64,000 nt of DNA from Mesodorylaimus sp. YZB2_4 (Eukaryota > Nematoda > Enoplea > Dorylaimida > Dorylaimidae). Both the position numbers and the translations under genes were made by a program. A model generated the notes under the pieces. It saw nothing but the letters and a program-made list of their open reading frames with translations. It did no database searches and was not told the origin of the DNA. The DNA lies in contig JASANH010000735.1 of assembly GCA_030248295.1 (NCBI GenBank), forward strand, positions 739,972-803,971, written 5' to 3'. This document shows, piece by piece, positions 14,200 to 26,639 of the stretch. The stretch's first letter is position 1; each line of letters starts with the position of its first letter.

Positions 14200-17100
14200 G
14201 GCGACAGTGTCAGCAGGGGCTAATCGGCACGAACCACGCCTCCCGGCCGGCTACCTGCTCTCACAAGTGTCTGGCTCGGCGGGCCGTGGTCGAGCACGAA
14301 ATTCCTGTTGGCCGGCTTCGTGCTCGAGCTTAGAATTTGTCATCGAATCCACTTTTGGATGACGTCGTCGTCGGCTGCCTAGCATCCTGCTCTGCCCCAC
14401 TTTGTTTGCCCACGCGCCCCTTTAGTCGTACGCCTAAAAATTTTCACCAAACTTTTCGTGTAAGAACAACCCCATCCCCCCCTCCCGGTCGGGCCCCGGA
14501 TCCAATAGCCGTCGTATAAACGACGGAAAAACACTTATTCGCCCTCATCCTAGGGCTCGGAGGGCGCAAAGGTGAAAAAGGGCTAGCGAGTTCTTGTTTA
14601 TCCAGCTGGCACAATGCCTGCTGGCCGACAGCAATCACGCGCGACACTCGACCAACAATGAGCACGACCACCAAGCATCACGATACCCCCCTCACGAACA
14701 CTTTTCGATTACATCATAAACAAAGCTGACCCCTGTAAGCTCGCCGCCAGCACCCAGCTTTGTGCTGTGAAACTGAGGCGAGGAGGGTCATACATGTCAC
14801 GACCCCATATATGGCCATTCCACGGATTACAACAGCTCGTTGCTGGGCTATGCATCCCCCAAGACACGACACGTAGGCCTCTTTCCAACTGCGCTCCATC
14901 TTTGCAGTTCGGCCAGAACCCGGGGCCTGTGCACGCCCGCCGATTCAGCTTTGTGCACATAACAATGGCTAGCGCGTGCGAAAGCCAGCAGCCCGTGCGA
15001 TTGTTGGGTCTCTCCAACGGTCCCGTTGTCCTACACAACTTCTTTGTCCAGTCGAGGCCAACCTGGAGGAGCAGTGACTTTTGACAGCCTAGGCGTAGTA
15101 TGGAGTCGCACAAGCGGGGGTCACGAGCCACTGCTGTCGGGACACAGCGTCGCAATAGGACGAGCTGGGGTCTGCTTTGAGTGCTGTGCCAGGCGATGCC
15201 CTCCCTTCCAATTAGTTGTGGCCAAGTCTGCAGTGGCCAAGTCTGCAGTGGCAGGATCGTTGTCTTTGCTCCCTCGCAGTGGGATGGACACCCTTCCTGT
15301 CTAACGCCAGCACAGATACCGGCTTTCTTGAACTGGACCAGTGCATCTTTCCCCGCAAGGTGCCTCTCCAAATAAGGACAGGCTGGTAGACGATCACGGC
15401 AGAAGGAATACGCAGTGCCTCGTTGATTGGTGTCAGGCCGGGCTTCCCGTGGGGTACACAGGCCTAGGAGGAGAGAAAGTGTTGAAAGTGCGGTGTTGAG
15501 AGAGGAAAGATTGCTTCTGGTCGGTACCTTCCGGCGTGCTGCTCTCACCTGGTGCACAACATCAATCATTCCACCTCAACGCTGCACAAAGACGTGCAAC
15601 GCTGACTCTCATCCCTTATCGCCACCAGAGCAGCTTCCGCGACTGGCAGGCACTGCTTTCATTCTTGCCGCCAGTGGCGCCATCGCTCTCGACCCCCCCC
15701 CCCCCCAACCGGTGGGCACACCCTTGAACACAGCCTCGCAATATCTGACCCGTTCGTGCAGGCACTTTCTCTGCTTAGCTAGCGTCCACTTTTGTTTTCA
15801 AGGCATCGGCTTTTCTGGCCTGCTGGCCCTGCTTATGGCTGCCAGTCACACACTTGGAACTTGGCTCAGCAGACTCGAGTATACACTGCAGGCCTCCAGT
15901 CAGGCAATCTGAGCAGTCTTCATCGCGAGCCGACAACTGGGCCAACGCTTCCTCCGTGAGCTTGTCCTCAAGTCGAACTGTCCCCGCCCAAATAGGAGCA
16001 AGGTCATAAATGAGGGACACGACCAGCAGGTCTCCCACAATCACACGATGGCATATGCCATGGCATTATTTGCATTGCATATGTATTCCTTGCAGTGCAT
16101 TAGGGTGCAGTTGACGAAAGGCCATCAGTGCATCGGTGTCTTGTTACCTGATTCATATGTCAGCAAAGTGCTGTTCTGAGCTGCGGAATGCAGCCTGTGT
16201 CAGGTGCATATCTACAAGGCTACATGGGGTCGTGACTATATATTCCCCTCCTGGCCTCAGTTTCAAAGCACAAAGCAGGTAAAGGGGTCAGGTGTTTGTG
16301 TTTTCACGTGGACTAAAACCAGTGGCCACTTTCCTGTCTCCATCCCTGACTGAATAAGAGCACACGGGTCGAATCGAATACGCGCTTTATGATCTAGGTC
16401 TGAGGACGTATTACAGAAGCGTTTTCCAGCGAGATTTTTCAGTGAGGTGACTGGATTCTAGTGAGATGACTGCGTTTGCTATTACAGAAACAATTACAGT
16501 CACATAGTTCCAGTCACTGAGCCCGATAACACAGACACTGCGCAAAAAATACCTAAACGCTATTGCATAAAACTTTGTCGCTTGGAAAGTCCAGTGAACT
16601 ATCGAAGGTGGCTGGGAAAAATCTTCAGGTGCTCTCGATCGCCTGAGACTGTTTTCCAGCGAGCTTTTGCCCAATATAAACGGTAGAGTTTTGCTGTGAG
16701 TGTCCCAATGGCAGAGCAGAGATATGGCGGTCAATGCGATGGAGGATTTTTTCAGGTTTCCAATGAAAGAAAGGAGGTGCGGGAATTTTAGGACAACAGA
16801 TAAACACTTCAGACAATTTCAGAAGTATATAAGCCCAATTGATTGAGCACATGTTATCGATGTAGCAAGTGCGTCTTCAGCACCAGTTCGGATCTGATTG
16901 TAGAATAAAAGAAAGACTGATCCTTATACATCCACATACTGTAGTAGGTGGTGAACAGTCCAGGCAATAGAGATCCTCTGCACTTCAAAAAGAGGAGGAG
17001 CTTCAACCTTCGATAACAAGTTACACGTGATAAGCACAGGTCCAATTTTCCCACCCACCTCCACAAGCATAACATTCCGTAGATTCCATCACACCTCACA

Positions 17101-17880
17101 GGAGAAGTTTCGAGGGGCTGGCTAAACTCCTGTGCATATACTCTTGAGATGGAACATTCGCAGTTTTGTTTGGCACTTGGAGCTCTCCTAGAAGCGTCAT
17201 CAAAACGGGGAGGAAGTCATGTAAGAAGGTGCAAAATTTTTAGAAAAATGAATGTTAGAAGTGCAGGAGTAGAAAGGAATAAACGTGAGAAGCGGAGGGG
17301 GGGGGGGATAGAAGAAATCATGACCTGCAATTTATTATTTTCTCTACTTCTACCTGACATTCACACTCATCTCTTTACAGCCGCTTCGAACACCCCTAAA
17401 ATCACTATTGCGGGGTTGCACTCTGCGTGCGTATCTACGTACAAACCGTAGGTGATAGCAAAATGCACGCGGAAGTCGCTGGAATATGCGAGCCTTGTCA
17501 CCAGAAAATCACAACGACCCTATTTTGTTTCTGGAATAGGCGCAAAAAGTTAGGCCTTTCTACAGTCACCTCAATTGACTTTCACAGCGAGCTCAGTGGA
17601 ATAAGTCACAGTCGCCTCTTTTGAAAGTTACAATCATCTCGCTGGAATTTTCCGTTCATGTCACTATTTTCCAGCGAGCTTTCTGGAATACGGCCTCTGG
17701 TGTATTCTTTAGTACAGTAGAGTACCCCTGTTACACGCTGGCCTCGCCTTATCTCACTTCGCCTGCCCGGCAGCCAGCTTGGCAATCGACTCCTTCTTCC
17801 CTGATATTAGCTGACTCGCTGACCCGCCATGTGTTAGTCGAATTGAGCTGGGCCGCGGACCGACTGGCCCTGGTGCAACG
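14200..17880. other. Gene-free interval with imperfect repeats
   Basis: About 3.7 kb without a supportable gene. It contains a perfect 15-bp tandem pair near 15,220-15,250 (CCAAGTCTGCAGTGG twice), a C-run at about 15,697, and scattered copies of a TTTTCCAGCGAG-type motif at about 16,423, 16,650 and 17,560-17,695, some inverted. Otherwise I see nothing. Confidence 0.45.
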
Positions 17881-18600
17881 AGCTGGAGGGGCGGGGACGG
17901 GACGAAGCCCTGTCCGTTCGCAGCATGTTGTGGTACGTGATCAGTGGAAGGATCGAGGAGGGCAATGTGTTCGTGGACCAGTGGCCCTCGTTCGAGCACG
18001 TCTGCTGCCTGCACCCAGCACGACTCTACCAACCCGACACCGACCGAGACCTCGTCGTCGTCAGCTCGAGCGAGCCGGCCTCGTTTGGACACACCGCCAC
18101 AGACGATGGAGGCAGCGACAGGGCGCCGTGCTGGCATACATCGAAAAGGGTCTCAGCGAGATCGCCAACGGGATCCTGGGCTCGGCAAGGCCCGTGCTGG
18201 TTGGCGCAGACCGCTTACCAATTCGTGGGATACCATCGAGAGAGCTTGGACGCGCCCCAGCGTCACCACGAGGAGCTGGTGTCCAAGCTGCCGCCCGGTT
18301 TCACCATGACGGCCATGAATCCAGACGAGGCCTCATTGGTCAGCCAGCAGTGGCAGCACCGGCTGCCGGATAAGACGGAGATGGTGCGCTGGCTGCTCTC
18401 CATATTCCCCAGCGTGTCCATTCGCAACCAGCGGGGGCTGCCCGTCTCCTGGGGCCTGTCGTACAGTTTCGGGGCCTTGGTCGCGCCTATGTGCTGCCCG
18501 AGTACCGCGGCCGGATGCTGCATCTCAACCTAGACGGCCGAGCTGAACCGCAAATTACTCGAGTTGACACCCGCATCGCGAATTCCTGTGCGTGCGCGAA
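17880..18600 (+). pseudogene. Broken GLYAT-like (glycine N-acyltransferase family, GNAT) gene
   Basis: The frame from about 17,880 reads NELEGRGRDEALSVRSMLWY and then GNVFVDQWPSFEHVCC. That is the N-terminal pattern of GLYAT-like acyl-CoA:amino-acid acyltransferases (cf. VDSWPEF in the family). Later blocks GLPVSWGLSYSFG and, in another frame, RAYVLPEYRGRMLHLNL match the GNAT core 'GTPVSW ... LPEYR'. The matching blocks sit in different frames: a switch near 18,125 (AYIEKGLSEIANGILG), another back near 18,205 (TAYQFVGYHRESLD), and a third near 18,475. No GTGAGT/GTAAGT donors lie at these points, unlike every real intron nearby. I therefore read it as a disrupted gene; sequencing errors are the alternative. 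Confidence 0.6.
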
Positions 18601-18930
18601 GAGAACGTGGCGGCCATGAAACAAGCACGACGAGCCATCAGCGACCTGCGTCGAACACAAGTCCCGATCAGATGGGTCGTATTCGCCAGTGGTCGAGGAC
18701 TCGCGGCCGAGTTGCGACCAATGTGATATGCATGCCATGCCAACTGATCTGAGTCTGCCTCAATGGTTACTTGCCAAATATACAGTAACTGGCATGGGGA
18801 GAGAGCTGACTCACAGCAGGCACCCAAGGCTAGTCCAATCCGACAGTGTCACTGCTCCACTCTCGGACATCTTTACTAAACATAGTCACAGTCCACTCCC
18901 CATCATGGCCGCAAGCACATCACACCATTC

Positions 18931-19302
18931 CTATTCGCCGTTGAACGGGGCCTCGACGACCAGCACGTCCTCGTTCGGATCCCAGGCGGCCTGCACTTGC
19001 TCCGGGTCGGCCCCCTCGGGCAACTCGTGCTCGTAGATGATCTTGCGAAACACCTGCACATCGCCCTGCCTCTGCGTCCTCGACCCCTCGATCACCACCC
19101 TAAACACCAGCCATCGACACGACACCCTCACAGTCCCAACACCCACTCACCGATTCATTTCGGTCAACACCTTCACCCGCATGTCGCCAGGGCCGAAAAA
19201 TTCACCGCATTCCAAGGACATTTTGAAACGGTCGCTATTGCTCAAATAATTCACCCGGAACACGTCACCAAAGCCGATCTGAGATCCGATTTCCAGGGCC
19301 AT
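18931..19302 (-). CDS. Small heat-shock protein (alpha-crystallin domain)
   Basis: An ATP-independent chaperone that holds unfolding proteins. There are two exons with a 58-nt intron (GTGAGT ... TTTAG) around 19,090-19,150; the product is about 123 aa. The alpha-crystallin domain runs from SDRFKMSLECGEFFGPGDM through VKVLTEMNR and IEGSRTQRQGDVQVFRKI to the terminal hydrophobic strand DVLVVEAPF. The ATG at 19,302 (MALEIGSQIGFGDVF) was chosen as the only in-frame ATG before the domain. This gives an unusually short N-terminal arm; a further upstream exon cannot be excluded, as TTTACAG/TTTAG acceptors occur between 19,370 and 19,430. No C-terminal IxI/V motif is visible. It sits in a minus-strand series next to COG4. 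Confidence 0.72.
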
Positions 19303-19451
19303 ACTCGCCAGAACACCGATCGCTCGCCAAACACAACCAGACCTGCCTGACGGGCCATCCACACTAAACGCCCCCCCTGAGAGCGCACTGTACACTGCCC
19401 CGAATTCCCTTTACTTTTACAGTCTCACATTACAATAAGGCTCGCCACCAA

Positions 19452-21938
19452 TCATAACTTGAGTTTCCTAATTTCATCCCCCGACAAATCAACGCGTAAG
19501 GCCAGCGTCTGCCTGATCTCATTGGGCGTCAAGGACTTGGTCGATCCGCCAGTGGTCTGATAGTACTCCCTGGCCTCCTGGACACTCTCCACGTTCAGTA
19601 GCTGAGCTATTTGCGACAGCCTAGCGAACTTCTCCCTCAACGACCAGCCGGCCAGAGAGGTCAGGTAGTTGGTCAGCTCGCGCAGTCGCCTGTCCAACAC
19701 CAGGCCTCCCAGTCGGTTGTAGGTGGTCTTGAGCACCACCTTCTCCATCTGCCTGGCCACCTCGCCCGCCGTCAACTCGACCAGCCGCTCGTAGCCTTGC
19801 TCGGTGACCAGCGGTCGATAGGTGCTCAGCACGCCGTCCAAACTGGTGATTAGGTGCTCGATGAACGGATCGGCCGACTCCAATTCGCCGAACTCGGCCT
19901 CGTTCGGTGTGTGCGTGTGGTCGAGGAAGGCCTCGGCACCGGCCTTCACGCGAGGCTTCACCGCCGACACCATCAACGCCTCGACGGCCGATCGAGTCAG
20001 CGAAGCGAACTTGGTCGACACGTCGTCCATCTGGGATAGGCAGCTGTCCAACTTGGCAGTCTCCTGTTCGCTCAGTTTGCCCAGCAGTTTCTTCACATCG
20101 CCCGTCAGCGTGTCTTTCAGCGTTTTCACAAAATCAGAGCTGCAATCCGCGTTGTTCAAGGCCGTCAGAAATTCTTCCCGAACTTTATCAGCGCTGTCCA
20201 CACCACCGGCCCCGGGCATCTTGCCTTGCTGCAGCACGCTGGCGTAGGCAGCGGCAGCCGTCGTGTACGCCTCGGCGAACGACCCTGAAAAGGGAAAACT
20301 GCACATCGAGGCCCGCCCTGCTCCCCATTGCACTCACCGGCCGCGGGGTATCCTTGCTTGATGCGTTGCCTGAGCACTTGCATGTAGTCCATTTCCAGGA
20401 GGGCGCAGGCATTGTTCAACATGGCGCACACGCAATCGATGTTGGAACTGGACAAGGCCCGACGCACCGACTTGCGAATTATGAAGAACACATCGTCGAC
20501 CATGCTCGACGTCAAATTGCCGTGCCCACCCGAGCCGCCCTCCGACGCATCCTTCGCGTCCATTTTGATGGCTTTGACAATAGTCTCGCGCATGTAGTAC
20601 TCCTCCATGGCGATGTACTGGCCCAACAGTTCTTGCATACGACGAGTAAGGCTGGAGTATCGAACCAATTGCTCGAAACGACGCAGCTTCTCCCGCCTGG
20701 CCTGCTTGTGAGCATCGGTTTCTTCCGACATCGACTGCAACGTCGGCTCGATACGACGACGAAGAAATCTGAAACACGATCGAAATCAGGGAGAAACAAG
20801 AATTCCCGCTTCACTTACCGAAAATAAAGTTCCACGCGAGTTTGAAGTAAAGTGACTTCGGACAACAAGACGTCCAATTCCAAGGGATCGATCTTATTCA
20901 ACTGCGTACTCGACTGTTTAGCCGCCATTCGCGAGCTCATTTCAACGGCGCTCGCCTTTTTGTCGTATTGACGAACACGAATGAAATTGTCAAAAATTTT
21001 TGGCGCTTCTAAATCGCATTGCTGTTGAAGAATTTCGGCCAAAATCAATAATTTATCGGGGCCGTAATAGGACTCGACCAATGGCTGATGTATTTCCAAA
21101 ACTCTGGCCACGCCCTCCAACAACAAAGTCAACGTGTCGGCGAAGAGCACGTTGGCTCGAGCGTCGTCCCGACCGCCGGCCATCATGATCTTGTAATTGA
21201 CATCGGCAGTTTCGGCCAGTTTACTTTTCAAATACGAACCGAATTTCTCCAAGCCGAGTTGATGTTGATTTAAGAGCGGGAATAATTTAAAGAATCTTTC
21301 CATCGATGCCAAATCCCCGTCGCGCAACGCCTCGTCGAACTTTTCTTCCACGATTCGTTTTAATTCCTGTTCCGCCTGGCGCATCATTTCGAACTGGCGA
21401 TCCATCGATTCGTCAGCGCCCTACAAGCAAAGAGAGTGTCGCTGCCTGGACCCTGTTCTCACGCACTCACCTCGCCCGCCGCGCTATCGGCGCTGAGTCC
21501 GAGGACGGCCTTGTCCAACATCAGGAAACGATGCACGTGCCCGGCCGCTTGTTCAAAGTCCTCGCTGGCCATGGCGCTGCGAATGCCCTCCGTGCACAGT
21601 CGCAAGTCCAACGCGTCCTCCACCCGCTGCAGACAATCCACCACTCGAGTCTTGGCCAAATCCAAATCGCGAACTTTGCCGCTGACATTCTCGGCCAAAA
21701 TCGAAGTGGCCGACAAAAGTGAACTCAAATGCGACGCGTCCGATTCGGCCAAAGTGAGACGAGTTTTCAAACGGCCAAAAACCACGTTCAATTGGCGAGG
21801 AATATCGGCGTATTTACGCGATAAATCGGAAATATTTTGATCGATTTGACATTCACGAGTCCGACACACTTCCAATTGATCTTGAAGAGAAACGATATCG
21901 TTCGAAAAATCGAAATCAAAAATATTATCTACAACCAT
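19452..21938 (-). CDS. COG4: Conserved oligomeric Golgi complex subunit 4
   Basis: A lobe-A subunit of the COG tethering complex, which brings retrograde vesicles to the Golgi and binds Sly1 and SNAREs. It starts at ATG 21938 and ends at the stop at 19452, with four main exons and short introns. The protein is about 770 aa against about 785 in human. Diagnostic blocks in order: ILAENVSGKVRDLDLAKTRV, SEDFEQAAGHVHRFLMLDKA, MERFFKLFPLL, FADTLTLLLEGVARVLEIHQ, TSSMVDDVFFIIRKSVRRAL, EKVVLKTTYNRLGGLVLD and LREKFARLSQIAQLLNVES, then the C-terminal ALRVDL. These align with human COG4 along the full length. The start was chosen as the first ATG in frame before the conserved coil. No truncation is seen. 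Confidence 0.93.
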
Positions 21939-21939
21939 A

Positions 21940-23099
<1,160 letters not shown>

Positions 23100-26000
23100 T
23101 CAGACGGCTGTCGATCCGTACCCCTTGCCCGAGTCCCCGCTGCTGTTCACTGCACTGCTCGAACCACCGTTGCCGCTCCTCGGGGCTGGCACTGGCGGGC
23201 TCTGTCGACTGGGCGCGGGCGCTGGCGACGGTGTGGGGACTGGCATGATGAGGGCCGAGGGGGTCCCCGAGGGGGCTTGTCGGAGCGGACCCCCCGATCC
23301 TGGACGATGCTCCGAGTCACTGGCCGCCGCGCTGCGATCGCTGTAGGAAATGGTTATCTCGGAATTGATGTGGAATCGCTGGGGCTGGTGGGGGGCTCCT
23401 TTCGGCTGGGGTGGAATGACGATGTGCTGCGGGATGGAGATGGCCGCCCCCTGCCCGCCGGTCCCCACTGCACCGCGAGCCCCCAACGGGAAGACGGGCA
23501 CTGCTCCGGGCGGCAGACGACTTCGATCGGTCGAACTGCTCGTTTCGGGTCGGGCGGGGGCCTGCTCCGAGGTCTGCGCCTCCTGCTGTTGTTGACGTCG
23601 CTCCTTGTCCTCCCTCTTCACATCGCGGAGACGCTTGCGAGAGTGTCGATCCTCCTCCGACTTGTCCTTGCGCCTGTGCCCGTGACGGCCATCGTGCTGG
23701 TGACTTCGGTGGCGGTGATGGCGGTGACGATGTTTTTCGTGTTTCCGCTCCGAGTCGGCGTTGCTGCGACTGTAGCCAGTGTCCTCCGAGTCGGACCCCC
23801 GTCGATGGTGTCTTCCCTCGGATCGGCTGCGTCTCTTCCGAGTACTCTCCACTGTCTCCGTTTCAGAAGACGACGTGCACGTGCTGCAACTGCTCGAGTC
23901 GCGTCGACCTCGACGACCGTGCCTCGAGGACACCGACTCCTTGGACTTGGACACCCTGCAGCAAACGGGCGCAGTCAGCTAGCGAGAACGGCCAGCACGA
24001 ATCACTTACTTCATGGTCCTTTTGTGCTTGTCCCTGCCCTCCTTCTCCAAAGCATCCAGCGACTTGCTCCTCGAGTACGGTCTCTCCTTGCCGGGCGAGG
24101 GCGGGTGTTCGAGCACTGGCATCTTCGGTTCCTCGGGCTGGCTCTTCATCACGTTGTGCAACCACTCTTCCGTCATTTCGCTCTTGGAGCAGGGAAATGG
24201 TTCGACCGGGGCTTCGTCCGCGCCAGCCAGCGCCCCCTGCTCGGCGCTGTAGGCCGGCGCGCGACCGTACGGCTCCTTGCCGTACATGTGGACACGGGTC
24301 TGGGGCGTGCCTTCCGGTTCGTACATGGCGTTCCACACACCCTCCCCCACTGAAACATCGGAGCTGTAAAGACGGGGTCGATGGTCAGAGTGACCTACCT
24401 TTCTTTTCGGGGGCGTAGGTCACGATGCCAGTGTCTCCTGGTCGATAGGGGTACTCATACCCAATCAACTGCTGGTTCTTCACACTGTCGTCCTCCGATG
24501 CAGGTAAGTAGCCACGCACAATCCGTCGATACTGGACGATCACGCAGAACAGGCAATACAGCTGGAAGAGAAGGCACGTTTAGAAATCGCCGATTCCCAA
24601 GGCCGATTAACTCACGTTGATGAAGACCGAAATCACTTCGACCACGGTCAGAACGAGCCAGTAGCTGGTCACGTCCTGCAAAGGAGAGGAAAGTGGGGAG
24701 GGGCCACTGGCCGATCAAGTGCACTTACCCCCGCCCACCACATCACACAATAGGCCAACGAGCAGATGATGGCGGCCGCGATGCACGGGAACCACGGCCA
24801 TACCAGGTACTTGGAACTCTGAAACCACAAGGAGTCATCTCCGCCCCCCAGCGCCAGTTATCCCACTCACTGTGTGTATTCCGTAAATCAATGCCACTGA
24901 ACCGAATAATAAAAAGAAAGCTGCTATAAGATTCAGAATCTGAATCACGAATAAGCCTGAAAGGAAGACCGGGTTAGGACTCGCGCGCTGGGACGAGCCC
25001 GTTCAGCGCCCTTTTCTGTTCATCACTGCCAGAGCCAAGTAACAGCTCGTACAGTCTCGGCCCGTTCTGCTATACAGCCCCTTCCTTCTCAGCTCGTGCC
25101 AAAGTCATCATGCGCAAACTCGACGCTGACCCTGTTTGCTAATCTACCGACGCCGTCCGTGACACACCCCCCAAATATGCCCCCCTGAATGACTGATAAG
25201 CCAGTAAGCTCGAGTTCGTAGGCGTGTGTGGCGAACGGGTGAGCTGGGCCTACTGTAAGTCTGGCCGTACATGGAAGACGCGTCTAAAAATGCCCCGGGC
25301 CTTCTCAAAATAGTCCTACCATGATTTTTGGCCGGAGAAGATGAAGGTCATTCGCCGACGCACCTCCTCCGTCTGGCAGTAGACGAACAGAAAAGGGGAC
25401 GCGGGCGAGGTTGTCGTAAACACGAGGGACATGGGGGCACAGCGAAGGGCTGGGACAGCAAGCTAGCGCACCCAGGTACATCTTCTCCTTGGGCGTCATC
25501 CAGTACTCCTCGTAGTAGCCAGGCCACCGCTCGTGCTCCGGCTTCCACACGCCGAAGTTGGGTCCGAGTCGGTCATTGGCCGCCTTGTCCTTCAGCCATT
25601 TGATTATGTCCGTTTGCCAGCCGAATAAGGCCAATTGACACAAAGAGAACATCTGCACAAAACCAAGGCCAGTCAGATATTTCAAGCCAGTTTTCCCCTT
25701 TGCGTCGACCGTTCGGCTGGCAAACAGGAGCGAGTGCCCTCCCAGCCGTGCACGCAAGCTAAGCCGTCGCACCCGTGAAGAACTTCTCCTCCGGGGTGAC
25801 GTAGTACTCGGTCCAGTCGCCGCCGCCCATGCGGTTGTCGTATATGCTGTAGCCCCAGTAGGAGGGCAGTCGGCGATTGGCCGTCTTGTCCCTCTCGAAC
25901 TTGATGATGGCCGTTTGCCAGCCGAATATGGCCATCTGGATTATGGAGAAGACCTAGAACGCACAGTCCTAAGCGAGGCACCGGGGGAGGACGGGGACCC

Positions 26001-26638
26001 ATTCGGCTGGCAAACGGGTCAGCCCTTCGCTGCGCCCCACCGCCCATCGGCCAGTACCCTGCGTGATGTCCTGCGTCCTCTTCACGTCCCGATTGCGTGC
26101 GCAGGGACAGTAGTCCTGGCAGTTGAGGAAGTCGTGGAATAGAACAACCCGGCATTCACTCAAAATGTACGTTTGCCAGCCGAACAGGCCCAACTGCGTC
26201 AGGGAGAATATCTGAAAGGCACGGTCGTCACACGGGCAAGCGAGCAGCAGCGGAGGCGAGGGGACGAGGGGAGCGGAGGAAAGAGTCGTACCGACGAGGA
26301 TGTGCTCTCCACCCGAGTACCGAGTGTACGTCTGGCAGGGACAATAGTCAGGGCAATAATAGGTCATGCGCGAGGTCAAAGTGTACCGACAGTCATTGAT
26401 AACAGTCGTCTGCCAACTGAAAATGCCCAGCGTGACCACAGCAAATGTCTACAATCCAAAACCGATGTGAGCCCGGCCCCGATCGCCTCCCTCGCCGCCG
26501 ATGAGCTCGGTCGTGTCCGCCCAGTTGCTCGGGGCAATCGAGCGGGCACGAGAGAACACGACTTACCAGCGTCCAGATGCCCACGGTCACACATCCGTCC
26601 TTTAAGTTCCAACAGTAACACGGGTTAAAGCCGGCCAT
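23100..26638 (-). CDS. Four-TM protein with a cassette of four mutually exclusive second exons and a charged tail
   Basis: Constant exon 1 (26638-26567) encodes MAGFNPCYCWNLKDGCVTV. One of four alternative second exons follows (separate entries). Then come constant exons 24956-24871 (LFVIQILNLIAAFFLLFGS), about 24822-24729 (AAIICSLAYCVMWWAG), about 24676-24617 and further. These give four hydrophobic segments, the last reading YWLVLTVVEVISVFIN/LYCLFCVIV. The Cys-rich start plus four TMs resembles the arthropod tetraspan family that includes pasiflora proteins (DUF4728-type); this is tentative. The cytoplasmic tail is about 450 residues, ending in an Arg/Ser/His-rich block (RHHRRGS, HRHRHHRHRSHQHD) and a Pro-rich end. 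Constant introns use GTAAGT, GTGAGT or GTAGGT. Stop is at 23102-23100. The location is presumably a cell or septate-junction membrane; function unknown. Confidence 0.75.
25472..25652 (-). other. Alternative second exon d (181 nt)
   Basis: Acceptor TTGTGCAG, donor GTGCGC. Phase 0 in, phase 1 out. It encodes MFSLCQLALFGWQTDIIKW and then a Cys-free loop ending TPKEKMYL. It has the same length as exon c and is its closest relative. Confidence 0.8.
25711..25725 (-). promoter_or_regulatory. Intron c-d element complementary to the exon cores
   Basis: A 15-nt intronic stretch (plus strand GTTCGGCTGGCAAAC) is perfectly complementary to the core of exon b in the pre-mRNA, and 14 nt of it match exons c and d. 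It lies about 60 nt upstream of exon d. The role is inferred. Confidence 0.5.
25773..25953 (-). other. Alternative second exon c (181 nt)
   Basis: Acceptor GTTCTAG, donor GTGCGA. Phase 0 in, phase 1 out. It encodes VFSIIQMAIFGWQTAIIKF and then a Cys-free acidic/aromatic loop ending TPEEKFFT. Confidence 0.8.
26001..26017 (-). promoter_or_regulatory. Intron b-c element complementary to the exon cores
   Basis: A 17-nt intronic stretch (plus strand ATTCGGCTGGCAAACGG) is the perfect reverse complement of the conserved FGWQT-coding core in exons c and d, and 15 nt of it match exon b. It lies about 48 nt upstream of exon c. In pre-mRNA it could pair with those exons. The role is inferred. Confidence 0.5.
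26058..26211 (-). other. Alternative second exon b (154 nt)
   Basis: Acceptor CCTTTCAG, donor GTACTG. Phase 0 in, phase 1 out. It encodes IFSLTQLGLFGWQTYIL and then a Cys loop (NCQDYCPCARN) similar to exon a. Confidence 0.8.
26292..26448 (-). other. Alternative second exon a (157 nt)
   Basis: Acceptor GATTGTAG, donor GTACGA. Phase 0 in, phase 1 out. It encodes a TM start with GIFSWQT and then a loop holding four Cys (YYCPDYCPCQT). Confidence 0.8.
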
Positions 26639-26639
26639 G

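Noticed and set aside
15220-15250. Tandem 15-mers as a CRISPR-like or satellite array
   Set aside because: There are only two units with no spacers, and the locus is an animal genome.
17925-18533. A single 202-codon GLYAT-like gene
   Set aside because: The middle of this frame (SSSEPASF to WARQGPCW) is nonsense, while the family-like AYIEKGLSEIANGILG lies in another frame. It is better called a pseudogene.
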